Assembly: GCA_013813675.1 (NCBI GenBank)
Contig: JACCRH010000289.1
Location: forward strand, 1-9,133
From: Gemmatimonadales bacterium
Lineage (GTDB): Bacteria > Gemmatimonadota > Gemmatimonadetes > Gemmatimonadales > GWC2-71-9
DNA: 9,133 nucleotides
Direction: 5' to 3'
Shown: one piece after another, positions 1-6,130 of the stretch
Layout: each line of letters begins with the position of its first letter
Position numbering within the stretch: the stretch's first letter is position 1
The notes under the pieces: generated by a model
Database searches by the model: none
Seen by the model: the letters and a program-made list of their open reading frames with translations, nothing else
Told to the model about the DNA's origin: nothing
Position numbers and translations under genes: made by a program

Positions 1-32
1 AGGATGACAGGAGCGTGCACCCGCTGGGTCGC

Positions 33-347
33 CTAACCGCGCCCGCCCCCGCCCCCACCCTCCAACCCCCGCCGGTGCTCTCGCGCTTCCGTGGCCGTGC
101 CCTCCGGTGTCTCCGCGGCGCGCCGCGCCGAGAGACCGCGCCGCGCACGTGAGGCCGCCGCCAGCATCAGCGCGCCGAACGCCACCATGACCAGCCCCCA
201 CCAGAGATTGATGTTGACGCCGAGCGAGAGGGCGTATCGCTCGGCGTCGCCGCCGGTGGCCAGCCCGTAGCCGCCGACCAGCAACCCGAGCACGGTGAAC
301 AGCCCCCCGATGGGCAGCCGGATGTCGAGGCCCGACGCTCCGCTCAT
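33..347 (-). CDS. Small two-TM membrane protein, putative symporter accessory subunit
   Basis: This 104-residue protein has two hydrophobic segments, about residues 10-31 and 46-66, with a conserved-looking SLGVNINLWWG stretch leading into the second. It ends in a basic tail and a low-complexity Gly6-Arg-Gly terminus. The ATG lies 10 bases after the stop codon of the sodium/solute symporter, and the gap is G-rich (GGGGGACGGAG), which can act as a ribosome binding site. The two genes are therefore almost certainly one transcript. Other SSS-family transporters are known to have small two-TM partners (for example DUF4212 proteins, and YhdT next to PanF). By analogy I infer an accessory or stability subunit. 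I do not recognise a named family with certainty. The Gly-rich tail coincides with a G-tract cluster and may not be functionally important. Confidence 0.75.
   Translation of the reverse strand: MSGASGLDIRLPIGGLFTVLGLLVGGYGLATGGDAERYALSLGVNINLWWGLVMVAFGALMLAAASRARRGLSARRAAETPEGTATEAREHRRGLEGGGGGGRG
42..70 (-). other. Potential G-quadruplex at 3' end of the small membrane protein gene
   Basis: On the minus (coding) strand this stretch has five G runs of 5, 3, 5, 5 and 3 bases separated by loops of 5, 1, 1 and 1 bases, which satisfies the usual G3+N1-7 pattern. It encodes the Gly-rich C-terminus of the 104-residue protein, so the G runs would be in the mRNA. Seen directly in the sequence; folding and any role in mRNA 3' end formation or stability are inference. 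Confidence 0.5.
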
Positions 348-357
348 CTCCGTCCCC

Positions 358-2121
358 CTAGAAGAAGACCAGGTTCAACGCGGCGGTCAGCACCAGCACC
401 ACCACGGCCAGCACCCACGGCCGGGACCGAAGCGGCAGGTCGCGGTCGGTGAGCCGGGGCGTGAGCGAGTAGACCAGCCCGCGCAGCTCCTCCGCCGGAC
501 GCGGCCGGGTGGCGAGGCTCACCAGGATGGTGACCAGGAAGCAGGTGACCCACGCGACGATCGCCGTCCAGAAGGTCTGGGCCAGCTCGCTGTGATAGGT
601 GTGCAGCACCCCGAAGTAGCCGCCCTTGACCCCGGGCCGCACGCCGGCGGCCAGGGTCAGGCCATGGTGGATCGCCGCCGCCAGCGTTCCGGCAACCAGG
701 CCGGCGAACGCGCCGTGCCCGGTCGTGCGGCGCCAGAACATCCCCAGCGCGAAGGTGGCGAAGAGCGGCGCGTTGACGAAGGCGAAGATGAGCTGCAGCA
801 GGTCCATGATGTTGTTGAACGCGCTCGCCACGTATGCTGCAGCGATCGCCAGCACGATGCCGCCGACGGTGGCCACGCGGCCCATCCAGAGGTAGTGCTC
901 GTCCGACGCGCCGCGGCGGATGTGGCTCTGATAGATGTCGTAGGTCCAGACGGTGTTGAAGGCGGTGACGTTGCCCGCCATCCCCGACATGAACGAGGCG
1001 ATCAGCGCCGTCAGCCCCAGGCCGAGCATCCCCGAGGGGAAGAGCCGCACCAGCATCATCGGGGTGGCCAGGTCGTAGTCCAGCACCACCCGGCCCGCGC
1101 TGTCGAGCAGCGGCGCGCCGTCGGCGGCCAGCTTGGCGGGCACCAGACCCTGGCTGGCGCCGGCCCCGTCTCCGGCCCCCAGCACCAGCGCGATCATTCC
1201 CGGCAAGATCACCAGAAAGGGAAACAACATCTTCGGCACCGCCGCGATCAGCGGGGTGCGCCGCGCGGCGGTCATCGAATCGGCCGCCATGGCGCGCTGG
1301 ACGACGAGGAAGTCGGTGCACCAGTACCCGAACGAGAGCACGAAGCCGAGTCCCATCACCAGGCCGAACCACTCCACCCCGATGGGATTCTGCGAGGGGT
1401 TCCCCAGGTGCGACCAGGTGTGGGTGTACGCCCCGCTCGGCAAGCCCCGGCCGACCGCCACTTCGGCCAGCCGGTCGGAAAGCCCGTCCCAGCCGCCGAC
1501 CGCGTACAGCCCCAGCGCCACCAGAGGAATGAACCCGAACACGATCAGGAAGAACTGGAGGACCTCGTTATAGATCGCGCTGGTGAGGCCGCCGAGCAGG
1601 ATGTAGGCCAGCACGATGATCGCGGAGACGATGATGCTGACGTCGAAGCTCCACCCGAGGAGGAGATTGAGCAGCTTCCCCATGGCATACATCGAGACGC
1701 CGGAGGAAAAGATCGTCATGACGGCGAAGGAGGCCGCGTTCAGGGTGCGGGTCTTCTCGTCGAACCGGAGCCGGAGATATTCAGGCACGGAGCGGGCTCG
1801 CGAGCCGTAGTAGAACGGCATCATGAAGAGCCCGACGAAGACCATCGCCGGGATCGCGCCGACCCAATAGAAGTGGCTGGTGGCGATGCCGTACTTGGCC
1901 CCTGACGCCCCCATGCCGATGACCTCCTGGGCGCCCAGGTTCGCGGAGATGAACGCCAGGCCGGTGATCCAGGGCGGGAGCGACCGGCCGGAGAGAAAGA
2001 AGTCCGTGCTGGTGCGGGTGAGGCGGCGAAGTCCCCAGCCGACCCCCAGGACCGCCACGAAGTACACGGCCATGACGGCGTAGTCGATCGGCGAGAGCTG
2101 GGTGACTGGTGTGGGTTCCAT
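358..2121 (-). CDS. Sodium/solute symporter, SSS family, SGLT-like
   Basis: This is a 587-residue inner-membrane transporter of the solute:sodium symporter family, which couples Na+ entry to solute uptake. Recognisable parts are DFFLSGRSLPPW (40-51) after TM1, the TM1-like helix SANLGAQEVIGMGASG (59-74), the family signature GGLTSAIYNEVLQFF (177-191), PKMLFPFLVILPGM (296-309), FMSGMAGN...TYDIY (377-397) and FALGMFWRRTTGHGA (457-471). A last hydrophobic helix lies at the C-terminus (about 569-587). Length and the C-terminal helix resemble vSGLT and its relatives. The ATG at 2121 was chosen because it leaves about 12 residues before TM1, as in homologues. An in-frame GTG at 2190 would add a Pro-rich, unlikely leader and would lie upstream of the candidate transcription start. 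Neither start has a clear Shine-Dalgarno. The substrate is not determined: only some of the vSGLT sugar contacts are kept. Confidence 0.93.
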   Translation of the reverse strand: MEPTPVTQLSPIDYAVMAVYFVAVLGVGWGLRRLTRTSTDFFLSGRSLPPWITGLAFISANLGAQEVIGMGASGAKYGIATSHFYWVGAIPAMVFVGLFMMPFYYGSRARSVPEYLRLRFDEKTRTLNAASFAVMTIFSSGVSMYAMGKLLNLLLGWSFDVSIIVSAIIVLAYILLGGLTSAIYNEVLQFFLIVFGFIPLVALGLYAVGGWDGLSDRLAEVAVGRGLPSGAYTHTWSHLGNPSQNPIGVEWFGLVMGLGFVLSFGYWCTDFLVVQRAMAADSMTAARRTPLIAAVPKMLFPFLVILPGMIALVLGAGDGAGASQGLVPAKLAADGAPLLDSAGRVVLDYDLATPMMLVRLFPSGMLGLGLTALIASFMSGMAGNVTAFNTVWTYDIYQSHIRRGASDEHYLWMGRVATVGGIVLAIAAAYVASAFNNIMDLLQLIFAFVNAPLFATFALGMFWRRTTGHGAFAGLVAGTLAAAIHHGLTLAAGVRPGVKGGYFGVLHTYHSELAQTFWTAIVAWVTCFLVTILVSLATRPRPAEELRGLVYSLTPRLTDRDLPLRSRPWVLAVVVLVLTAALNLVFF

Positions 2122-2174
2122 GGCGCTCAGCGGATGAGGAAGCCTGGAGAGAGCGGGGGACCGGGGGACAGGAT

Positions 2175-2203
2175 AGGGTAGCTCAAGCACGGACCGCGCT
2201 CAA
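2175..2203 (-). promoter_or_regulatory. Candidate sigma-70-like promoter for the symporter
   Basis: On the minus strand TTGAGC (2203-2198) is followed after 17 bases by TACCCT (2180-2175). This matches the -35 at 4 of 6 positions and the -10 at T1, A2 and T6. Transcription would begin near 2168, about 47 bases ahead of the ATG at 2121 and downstream of the alternative GTG at 2190. It is a weak consensus match in GC-rich DNA, supported mainly by correct spacing and position. Confidence 0.3.
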
Positions 2204-2205
2204 GC
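2181..2205 (-). repeat. Direct repeat GCTTGAGC x2 upstream of the symporter
   Basis: The octamer GCTTGAGC occurs twice on the minus strand, at 2188-2181 and 2205-2198, 17 bases apart start to start. The distal copy overlaps the proposed -35 and the proximal copy sits in the spacer. Direct octamers close to two helical turns apart in a promoter can be regulator half-sites, but with only two copies chance cannot be excluded. Confidence 0.35.
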
Positions 2206-2223
2206 TGGCAGGGCGGGATCACC

Positions 2224-2730
2224 TCATCCCCGCAACGCCAGGAAGAGGGTGCCCGCCACCAGTGCGACCCCCACCGCCATCTTCACCGCCGCCGCCGCGG
2301 CGCGGCCGAGCACCGCACCCCACCCGGCCCTGACGGCGCCGTCCGAGCGCCGCGCCCGCGAGTACTCGAACAGCGCTGCCCCCGCGAACGCTCCGACGAA
2401 CCCGCCGATCACCGATCCCACGACAGGCACCGGCACCCCCACCACGGCCCCCACCAGTCCACCGATGAGCGCTCCCCACCCGGCTCGGCTCGACCCGCCG
2501 TATCGTTGCGCGAAGCGGAAGCCGATCCACGCCTCGGCCAGCTCCCCGAGCGCCGCCAGCCCGATCACCAGCGCGAGGAACCCCGCGGACAGGGTCTGAA
2601 AGTCGGTGAGCCAGCCGTAGCCCAGGATGCCGAGCACGATCACCCAGAGCCCGGGGAGGCCAAAAGGGATGAGCACCAGCCCGGTCAGGCCGGCGGCGAT
2701 CAGGAGAAGGACGGCGGTGAGGTCGGTCAT
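2224..2730 (-). CDS. DUF456 family membrane protein
   Basis: This is a 168-residue, strongly hydrophobic and Gly/Ala-rich protein matching the DUF456 pattern. It has an N-terminal membrane segment pair ending in IPFGLPGLWVIVLG (21-34), the helix FLALVIGLAALGELAEAWIGF (51-71), and a Gly-zipper-rich middle with GGLVGAVVGVPVPVVGSVIGGFVGAFAGAALFEY (90-123). A final membrane segment follows at about 149-166. The function of the family is unknown; the glycine-zipper helices resemble those of small oligomerising membrane proteins. The ATG at 2730 has a C-rich upstream with no Shine-Dalgarno, and no better in-frame start is visible. It ends 102 bases before the symporter ATG on the same strand, so read-through is possible, but a separate promoter is also seen there. 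Confidence 0.88.
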   Translation of the reverse strand: MTDLTAVLLLIAAGLTGLVLIPFGLPGLWVIVLGILGYGWLTDFQTLSAGFLALVIGLAALGELAEAWIGFRFAQRYGGSSRAGWGALIGGLVGAVVGVPVPVVGSVIGGFVGAFAGAALFEYSRARRSDGAVRAGWGAVLGRAAAAAVKMAVGVALVAGTLFLALRG

Positions 2731-2733
2731 CGA

Positions 2734-2758
2734 GGGGGGGGAGGGCAGGGGGCTCGGG
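2734..2758 (+). other. Potential G-quadruplex just upstream of the DUF456 start
   Basis: Plus-strand G runs of 8, 3, 5 and 3 bases are separated by loops of 1, 2 and 3 bases, beginning 4 bases from the DUF456 ATG. The minus-strand transcript would be C-rich here, so the G4 could form in the DNA template strand and an i-motif opposite it. This C-rich leader also explains the missing Shine-Dalgarno. The motif is seen; structure and function are inference. Confidence 0.45.
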
Positions 2759-2769
2759 TCGGTTTCGGG

Positions 2770-2797
2770 TAGACATCGGCGACGGTGGGGATAGTAT
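2770..2797 (+). promoter_or_regulatory. Candidate promoter for the DUF1428 gene
   Basis: TAGACA (2770-2775, 5 of 6 matches to TTGACA), a 16-base spacer, and TAGTAT (2792-2797, 4 of 6 matches to TATAAT) lie on the plus strand. Transcription would begin near 2804, leaving a leader of about 135 bases before the ATG at 2940. The -10 sits inside the inverted repeat at 2789-2799, so the box also reads as TACTAT on the minus strand and could serve the divergent DUF456 gene, although no matching -35 is visible there. Confidence 0.35.
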
Positions 2798-2799
2798 CC
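2789..2799. repeat. Inverted repeat GGATA-G-TATCC, operator-like
   Basis: A perfect 11-base inverted repeat (5-base arms, one central base) overlaps the candidate -10 in the divergent region between the DUF456 and DUF1428 genes. Its position is what one would expect of a repressor site, but arms of five bases are short enough to arise by chance. Confidence 0.3.
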
Positions 2800-2847
2800 G
2801 TTCGGGGCTGGCTAAGGGGCAAGGGGAGGAGGCGTCAGGCCGGGCGC

Positions 2848-2865
2848 TGTGTGACACATGACACT
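2848..2865. repeat. TGTGTGACACA inverted repeat with TGACAC direct repeat
   Basis: A perfect 11-base inverted repeat (TGTGT-G-ACACA, 2848-2858) overlaps a 7-base direct repeat TGACACA/TGACACT (2852-2858 and 2859-2865). It sits in the leader region of the DUF1428 gene, 75-90 bases ahead of its ATG. It may be a regulator site; no known consensus is matched well enough to name one. Confidence 0.3.
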
Positions 2866-2928
2866 CCCAGCGGGAATGGATTAATTCTTGAGACCACCAC
2901 GTCAGTGAAGCAGGCATTCGAAGCGACA

Positions 2929-2934
2929 AGGAGG
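2929..2934 (+). promoter_or_regulatory. Ribosome binding site of the DUF1428 gene
   Basis: A perfect AGGAGG lies 5 bases before the ATG at 2940. It is the only textbook Shine-Dalgarno in the window and fixes the start of the DUF1428 gene. Confidence 0.85.
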
Positions 2935-2939
2935 GTCGG

Positions 2940-3305
2940 ATGGCATACGTCGATGGATTTCTGTTGGCCGTACCCAGAAGGCAGATGGAGAAATACCGGC
3001 GCGTGGCGCGCATGGCGGGCAAGGTCTGGCGGGAGCACGGCGCGCTGGAGTACCGGGAGTGTGTCGGCGACGACCTGAACGTGAAGGGCATGGGCGTGCC
3101 GTTTCCGCGAAGGACCAGGGTCAAGCCCGGCGAGACGGTGGTCTTTTCCTGGATAGTGTACAAGTCGCGCGCGCACCGCGACCGCGTCAACGCCAAGGTG
3201 ATGAAGGACCCGCGTATGTTGAAGGTGATGAACGATCCCGATTCCATGCCCTTCGACCACAAGCGCATGTCGTACGGAGGGTTCAAGGTGCTGGTCGACC
3301 TCTAG
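2940..3305 (+). CDS. DUF1428 family protein (YbaA-like)
   Basis: This 121-residue soluble protein begins MAYVDGFLLAVP, with the N-terminal strand and following helix (RRQMEKYRRVARMAGKVWREHGALEYREC, 13-41) typical of DUF1428. It continues with the acidic VGDDL (42-46), the strand ETVVFSWIVYKSRAHRD (65-81), and the family-like tail MNDPDSMPFDHKRMSYGGFKVLVDL (97-121). Members adopt a ferredoxin-like alpha/beta fold related to dimeric alpha-beta barrel proteins, such as E. coli YbaA. Their biochemical role is not established. Length agrees with the family. The start is set by a perfect AGGAGG. It stands alone on the plus strand, with its own upstream region, and its last 23 bases overlap the 3' end of the convergent DUF6064 gene. 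Confidence 0.93.
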   Translation: MAYVDGFLLAVPRRQMEKYRRVARMAGKVWREHGALEYRECVGDDLNVKGMGVPFPRRTRVKPGETVVFSWIVYKSRAHRDRVNAKVMKDPRMLKVMNDPDSMPFDHKRMSYGGFKVLVDL

Positions 3306-3978
3306 CGCCCTGGGTGGGGCGTCGCTTGGCGCCGATGCCAACGGGAACCGACAGTGCCGTCCCCAGCAGAAGCCAGGCCTCCGGCGAGTGCATGGCCCAG
3401 AGCGTCAGCCCGCCGGCCAGGCACCAGAGGGCCGGTGCCGCCAACAAAGCCGAGCGGGCCCGTCCGCCGACCAGGAACATCAGGCCGACCGTCGCGATCG
3501 CGGTCGGGTCCGGGGCAATTCCGAACACCTCCGCCTGATGCCAGCCGCGCCCCAGGAGAGGGGCGAGCATGGGATAGACGAGGACGGAGAGACCGATCAA
3601 CCCGATACCAAGAAACCCGGTCGCATCGGGCGTCCAGCCGAAGGCCAGTCTCCCACGGATCACACCGATCCAGGCCAGCAGCAGCGCCTCCAAGCCCAAC
3701 AGCCAGGCCAGGTACCCCGCCGCCCAGTTGATGGTGGCGTAGCGCCGCCAGACGAAGGCCCACGCCACCCAGATCCAGATCAGGGCCAGGATGCCGGAGA
3801 CGACGCGGCCCCGCTGGGCCGAGGGCCGGGCCAACGACGCCGCGATCACCAGGCCGAGGATCAGCGTCACGAGGTGCGCCGGCCACACTGCCTCGTTGTG
3901 GCGCTGGATCAGCCGGTAGTACGTCCGAGGCGAGAACAACAGGAAGTCGGAGAGGGTGTAGGTCCACCACTCCGGCAT
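3283..3978 (-). CDS. DUF6064-like multi-spanning membrane protein
   Basis: This 231-residue protein opens with MPEWWTYTLSDFLLFSPRTYYRLIQRHNEAVWPAH, a cytosolic or interfacial N-terminus that I recognise as DUF6064-like. About six to seven hydrophobic segments follow (roughly 32-50, 60-78, 84-107, 121-142, 159-173, 177-196, 199-216) and a short basic tail. An acidic-aromatic element HQAEVFGIAPDPTA (147-160) sits between segments. Function is unknown. The ATG shares one base with the stop codon of the aldo/keto reductase gene (TGATG), so translation is probably coupled; it is the last gene of the four-gene operon. Its 3' end overlaps the convergent DUF1428 gene by 23 bases, leaving no room for an intergenic terminator. 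Reading frame upstream of the ATG is open but belongs to the shadow of the reductase gene. Confidence 0.85.
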   Translation of the reverse strand: MPEWWTYTLSDFLLFSPRTYYRLIQRHNEAVWPAHLVTLILGLVIAASLARPSAQRGRVVSGILALIWIWVAWAFVWRRYATINWAAGYLAWLLGLEALLLAWIGVIRGRLAFGWTPDATGFLGIGLIGLSVLVYPMLAPLLGRGWHQAEVFGIAPDPTAIATVGLMFLVGGRARSALLAAPALWCLAGGLTLWAMHSPEAWLLLGTALSVPVGIGAKRRPTQGARGRPAP

Positions 3979-4895
3979 CAGAGCCGCTCGACGTGGGCCG
4001 CCATTCGGCGGCGCAGGGCGGCGTCGGGAAGGAGGCCGGCCGCGGCGCCCATGTTCTCGATCACATGGGCGACCCGGCTGGTCGCGGGTATGGCGCAGGT
4101 GACGGCCGGATGGGAGACGATGAACTTGAGGAGGAACTGCGCCCAGTTGGCCGCGGCGATCTCGGAGGCGAATGACGGCAACGGATGGCGCTCGACCTGC
4201 CGGATCAGTGCTCCCTCCCGAAATGGCCGGTTGACGATGACGGCGATGCCGCGCTCCTGGGCCAGTGGCAGAATGCGGCCTTCGACCTCCCGGTCGAGCA
4301 CGTTGTAGGAGACCTGCACGAAGTCGATCGGGTGGGTCCTCATGATCTCCTCCACCTCCCGATGTCGCCGCCCTTCCGAGGTCGTGATCCCTACGTAGCG
4401 GACCCTGCCGCCGGCCTTCATCGCGAAGAGGGTGGAGAGGTGCTCCTCCCACGCCAGAAGGTTGTGCACCTGGAGCAGGTCGAAGCGGCTCACACCCCAG
4501 TGGCCTCGGGATTCCTCTATCTGGTCCGGCCCCCGCGAGCCCGACGAGATCCAGACCTTGTCGGCCGAGAACAGCGATGGAGGGCTGCCGAGCTTCCGCA
4601 GGCCGTACCCGACGACCGCCTGCGACGAGCCGTACATCGGCGAGGAGTCGATCATCCGGCCGCCTTCCCGGAAGAAGGCCCGAATGACCGCGGCGCATTC
4701 GTCACCCAGCTCGGGGTCATCGCCGACGTTGAAGGTGATCCAGGTCCCCAGCCCGACGACCGGGAGCCGCTCGCCGCTGGACGGGATCGGCCGGGTGATC
4801 GGCGCGGGGAGTGCGAGGGCCGAGAGAGGGCGGAGCAGGGCCGCGGCGGTCCCGGCGGCCATCGCCCGGAGCACGGCTCGTCGAGTGGGTCTCAT
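3978..4895 (-). CDS. Tat-exported aldo/keto reductase
   Basis: This 305-residue enzyme of the aldo/keto reductase superfamily has a TIM barrel and uses NAD(P)H to reduce or oxidise carbonyls. The N-terminus is a twin-arginine signal: TRRAVLR (4-10), a hydrophobic stretch, then ALA (26-28) as a likely cleavage site, which predicts export in folded form. The catalytic tetrad is complete: Asp83 and Tyr88 in DSSPMYG, Lys113 in ADKVW, and His144 in LQVHN. The C-terminal cofactor loop IPATSRVAHVIEN (269-281) is like the usual IPGTS...EN motif. The ATG overlaps the stop of the MFS gene in an ATGA, with GAGGA immediately before it, and the stop overlaps the next start. Export of a nicotinamide-dependent enzyme is odd because free NADPH is cytoplasmic; it may carry its cofactor out bound or work on another electron donor. 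The substrate is unknown. Confidence 0.92.
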   Translation of the reverse strand: MRPTRRAVLRAMAAGTAAALLRPLSALALPAPITRPIPSSGERLPVVGLGTWITFNVGDDPELGDECAAVIRAFFREGGRMIDSSPMYGSSQAVVGYGLRKLGSPPSLFSADKVWISSGSRGPDQIEESRGHWGVSRFDLLQVHNLLAWEEHLSTLFAMKAGGRVRYVGITTSEGRRHREVEEIMRTHPIDFVQVSYNVLDREVEGRILPLAQERGIAVIVNRPFREGALIRQVERHPLPSFASEIAAANWAQFLLKFIVSHPAVTCAIPATSRVAHVIENMGAAAGLLPDAALRRRMAAHVERL

Positions 4896-6130
4896 TCCTC
4901 TATCCGATCCCCGGGCGCGTTCTCCCGGCGGGCCAGGAGCAGGAAGGGCACCGCCGCCAGCTGAATGACGGCGCCCATCAGGTATGCCGCGGGATACCCC
5001 CGGAGATCCGCCACCCGCCCCAGCGCGGGCTGTGCCGCGACGCCCCCGGCGGAGGCCAGCAGGTTGTCGAGCGACAGGATGGTGGCGCGGTGCTCCGAGG
5101 GTATGATCCCGTTGAGATACGCCTGCCGTATCGGGACGGTGACCGAGAACGCCAGTCCCCACACGACGAGGAGCGCGACCGCCGGACCGAACTTTGGCGA
5201 CCAGCCCAGCAGAGCCAGCGAGGCGACGCCCAGCAGCGAGGCCATGATCAGGGCGTGGGTGCGGCGGGCGACGAGCCGGCGGACTCGAAGCGCCAGGGCG
5301 CCCGCGACCATCTCGGTGCCGGCGATGACGGCCGCCGCCAGGCCGGCGATGCCAAAGGCATGCGGATCGCCGTACAGCTCCAACAGGTAGGGTTGCAGGG
5401 CATAGAAGGCGAAGATGTTGACACCGCCGGCGCAGAGCGCGGCCAGCATGAGCCAGCGCACCGGGCGATTCCTCCATCCGTTGTCGACCGACGCGCGCAC
5501 CACTTTCCTCATTTCGACCAGCGGACTGGTGCTTCGATCGGGGGAAAATCCGAGATCCTTCATCAGCAGGAACGCCGCGGCCAGCGTGAGCCCGAGCAGG
5601 ATCGACCGCACGATATAGGGCACGCCCAGGTTGGTGGCCTGCGCGATGAGCCCCCCCGCGACCGACCCCGTCAGCATCGCCGCACCTCCCACGATCTGTC
5701 CCCTGGCGAATACCGACTCGAGCTGGTCCTTGAAGCCGCTGAAGGCGAGCGCGTCGACCAGCCAGGCCTCGGTCGCGCCGGAGAAGAAGGTGAACCCGAG
5801 ACCGATGAGGGCGGAGGCGACGGCCCATCCCCAGAGCGGTGCGTGTGCCCGCCACATCGCGAGATAGAGCAGCGTGGTGACCAGCAGGGTGGCGGCCCCG
5901 AACAGGTATGAAGCGCGCCTGCCCCAGGTATCGGCCAGGACCCCGGTGGGGACCTCGAAGACGACCATGCCCGCGGTGAAGAAGGCGTTGGCCGCGAACG
6001 CCTCGGTGTTGTTGAGGCCGGCGTCGAGCAGAAAGAGCGTGTTGATGCCCCAGATGAACGACGCCGCCAGGGTGGAGAGCAGCGTGAGCAGCAGGTAGGT
6101 GCGCTGCACCTGCCTGGCCCCATCGGTCAT
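4892..6130 (-). CDS. MFS transporter
   Basis: This 412-residue protein fits the 12-helix major facilitator fold. Motif A in the loop between TM2 and TM3 is GVLADTWGRR (63-72), and a partial counterpart GRVADLRG (371-378) lies in the C-terminal half. The family-like GATEAWLVDAL (118-128) occurs in TM4-5, and a long cytoplasmic loop with ARGQ and DRSTSPLVEMRKVV (about 198-211) separates the halves. Substrate cannot be read from sequence; it resembles proton-coupled exporters more than sugar uptake systems. The ATG at 6130 overlaps the kinase stop in an ATGA, so it is coupled to that gene. An in-frame extension to 6244 exists but its Arg/Gly-rich translation is a shadow of the kinase gene. The stop overlaps the reductase ATG by 4 bases. 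Confidence 0.92.
   Translation of the reverse strand: MTDGARQVQRTYLLLTLLSTLAASFIWGINTLFLLDAGLNNTEAFAANAFFTAGMVVFEVPTGVLADTWGRRASYLFGAATLLVTTLLYLAMWRAHAPLWGWAVASALIGLGFTFFSGATEAWLVDALAFSGFKDQLESVFARGQIVGGAAMLTGSVAGGLIAQATNLGVPYIVRSILLGLTLAAAFLLMKDLGFSPDRSTSPLVEMRKVVRASVDNGWRNRPVRWLMLAALCAGGVNIFAFYALQPYLLELYGDPHAFGIAGLAAAVIAGTEMVAGALALRVRRLVARRTHALIMASLLGVASLALLGWSPKFGPAVALLVVWGLAFSVTVPIRQAYLNGIIPSEHRATILSLDNLLASAGGVAAQPALGRVADLRGYPAAYLMGAVIQLAAVPFLLLARRENAPGDRIEE

Noticed and set aside
344..1372. Minus-strand open frame of 342 codons overlapping the symporter in another frame
   Set aside because: Arg/Gly/Ala-rich composition, no membrane segments or motifs, and the true symporter frame covers it fully.
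295..1905. Long plus-strand open frame opposite the symporter (536 codons)
   Set aside because: Its translation is rich in His, Arg, Gln, Gly and Asp with no fold or motif; the opposite strand has an obvious family protein. This is the usual antisense open frame of GC-rich DNA.
2888..2917. TTGAGA box as -35 of a promoter close to the DUF1428 gene
   Set aside because: No -10-like hexamer follows at 16-18 bases (CAGGCA/AGGCAT), so the better pair at 2770-2797 was preferred.
2835..3341. Minus-strand open frame opposite DUF1428
   Set aside because: DUF1428 has a perfect ribosome binding site and matches a family; the opposite frame shows no motif.
3979..4698. N-terminal extension of the DUF6064 protein by 240 codons
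   Set aside because: It is out-of-frame Arg/Gly/Pro-rich shadow of the reductase gene; the family-like N-terminus MPEWW begins at 3978, overlapping the preceding stop.
4896..5855. N-terminal extension of the aldo/keto reductase
   Set aside because: Translation is an Arg-rich shadow of the MFS gene, and the Tat signal starts exactly at the ATG at 4895.
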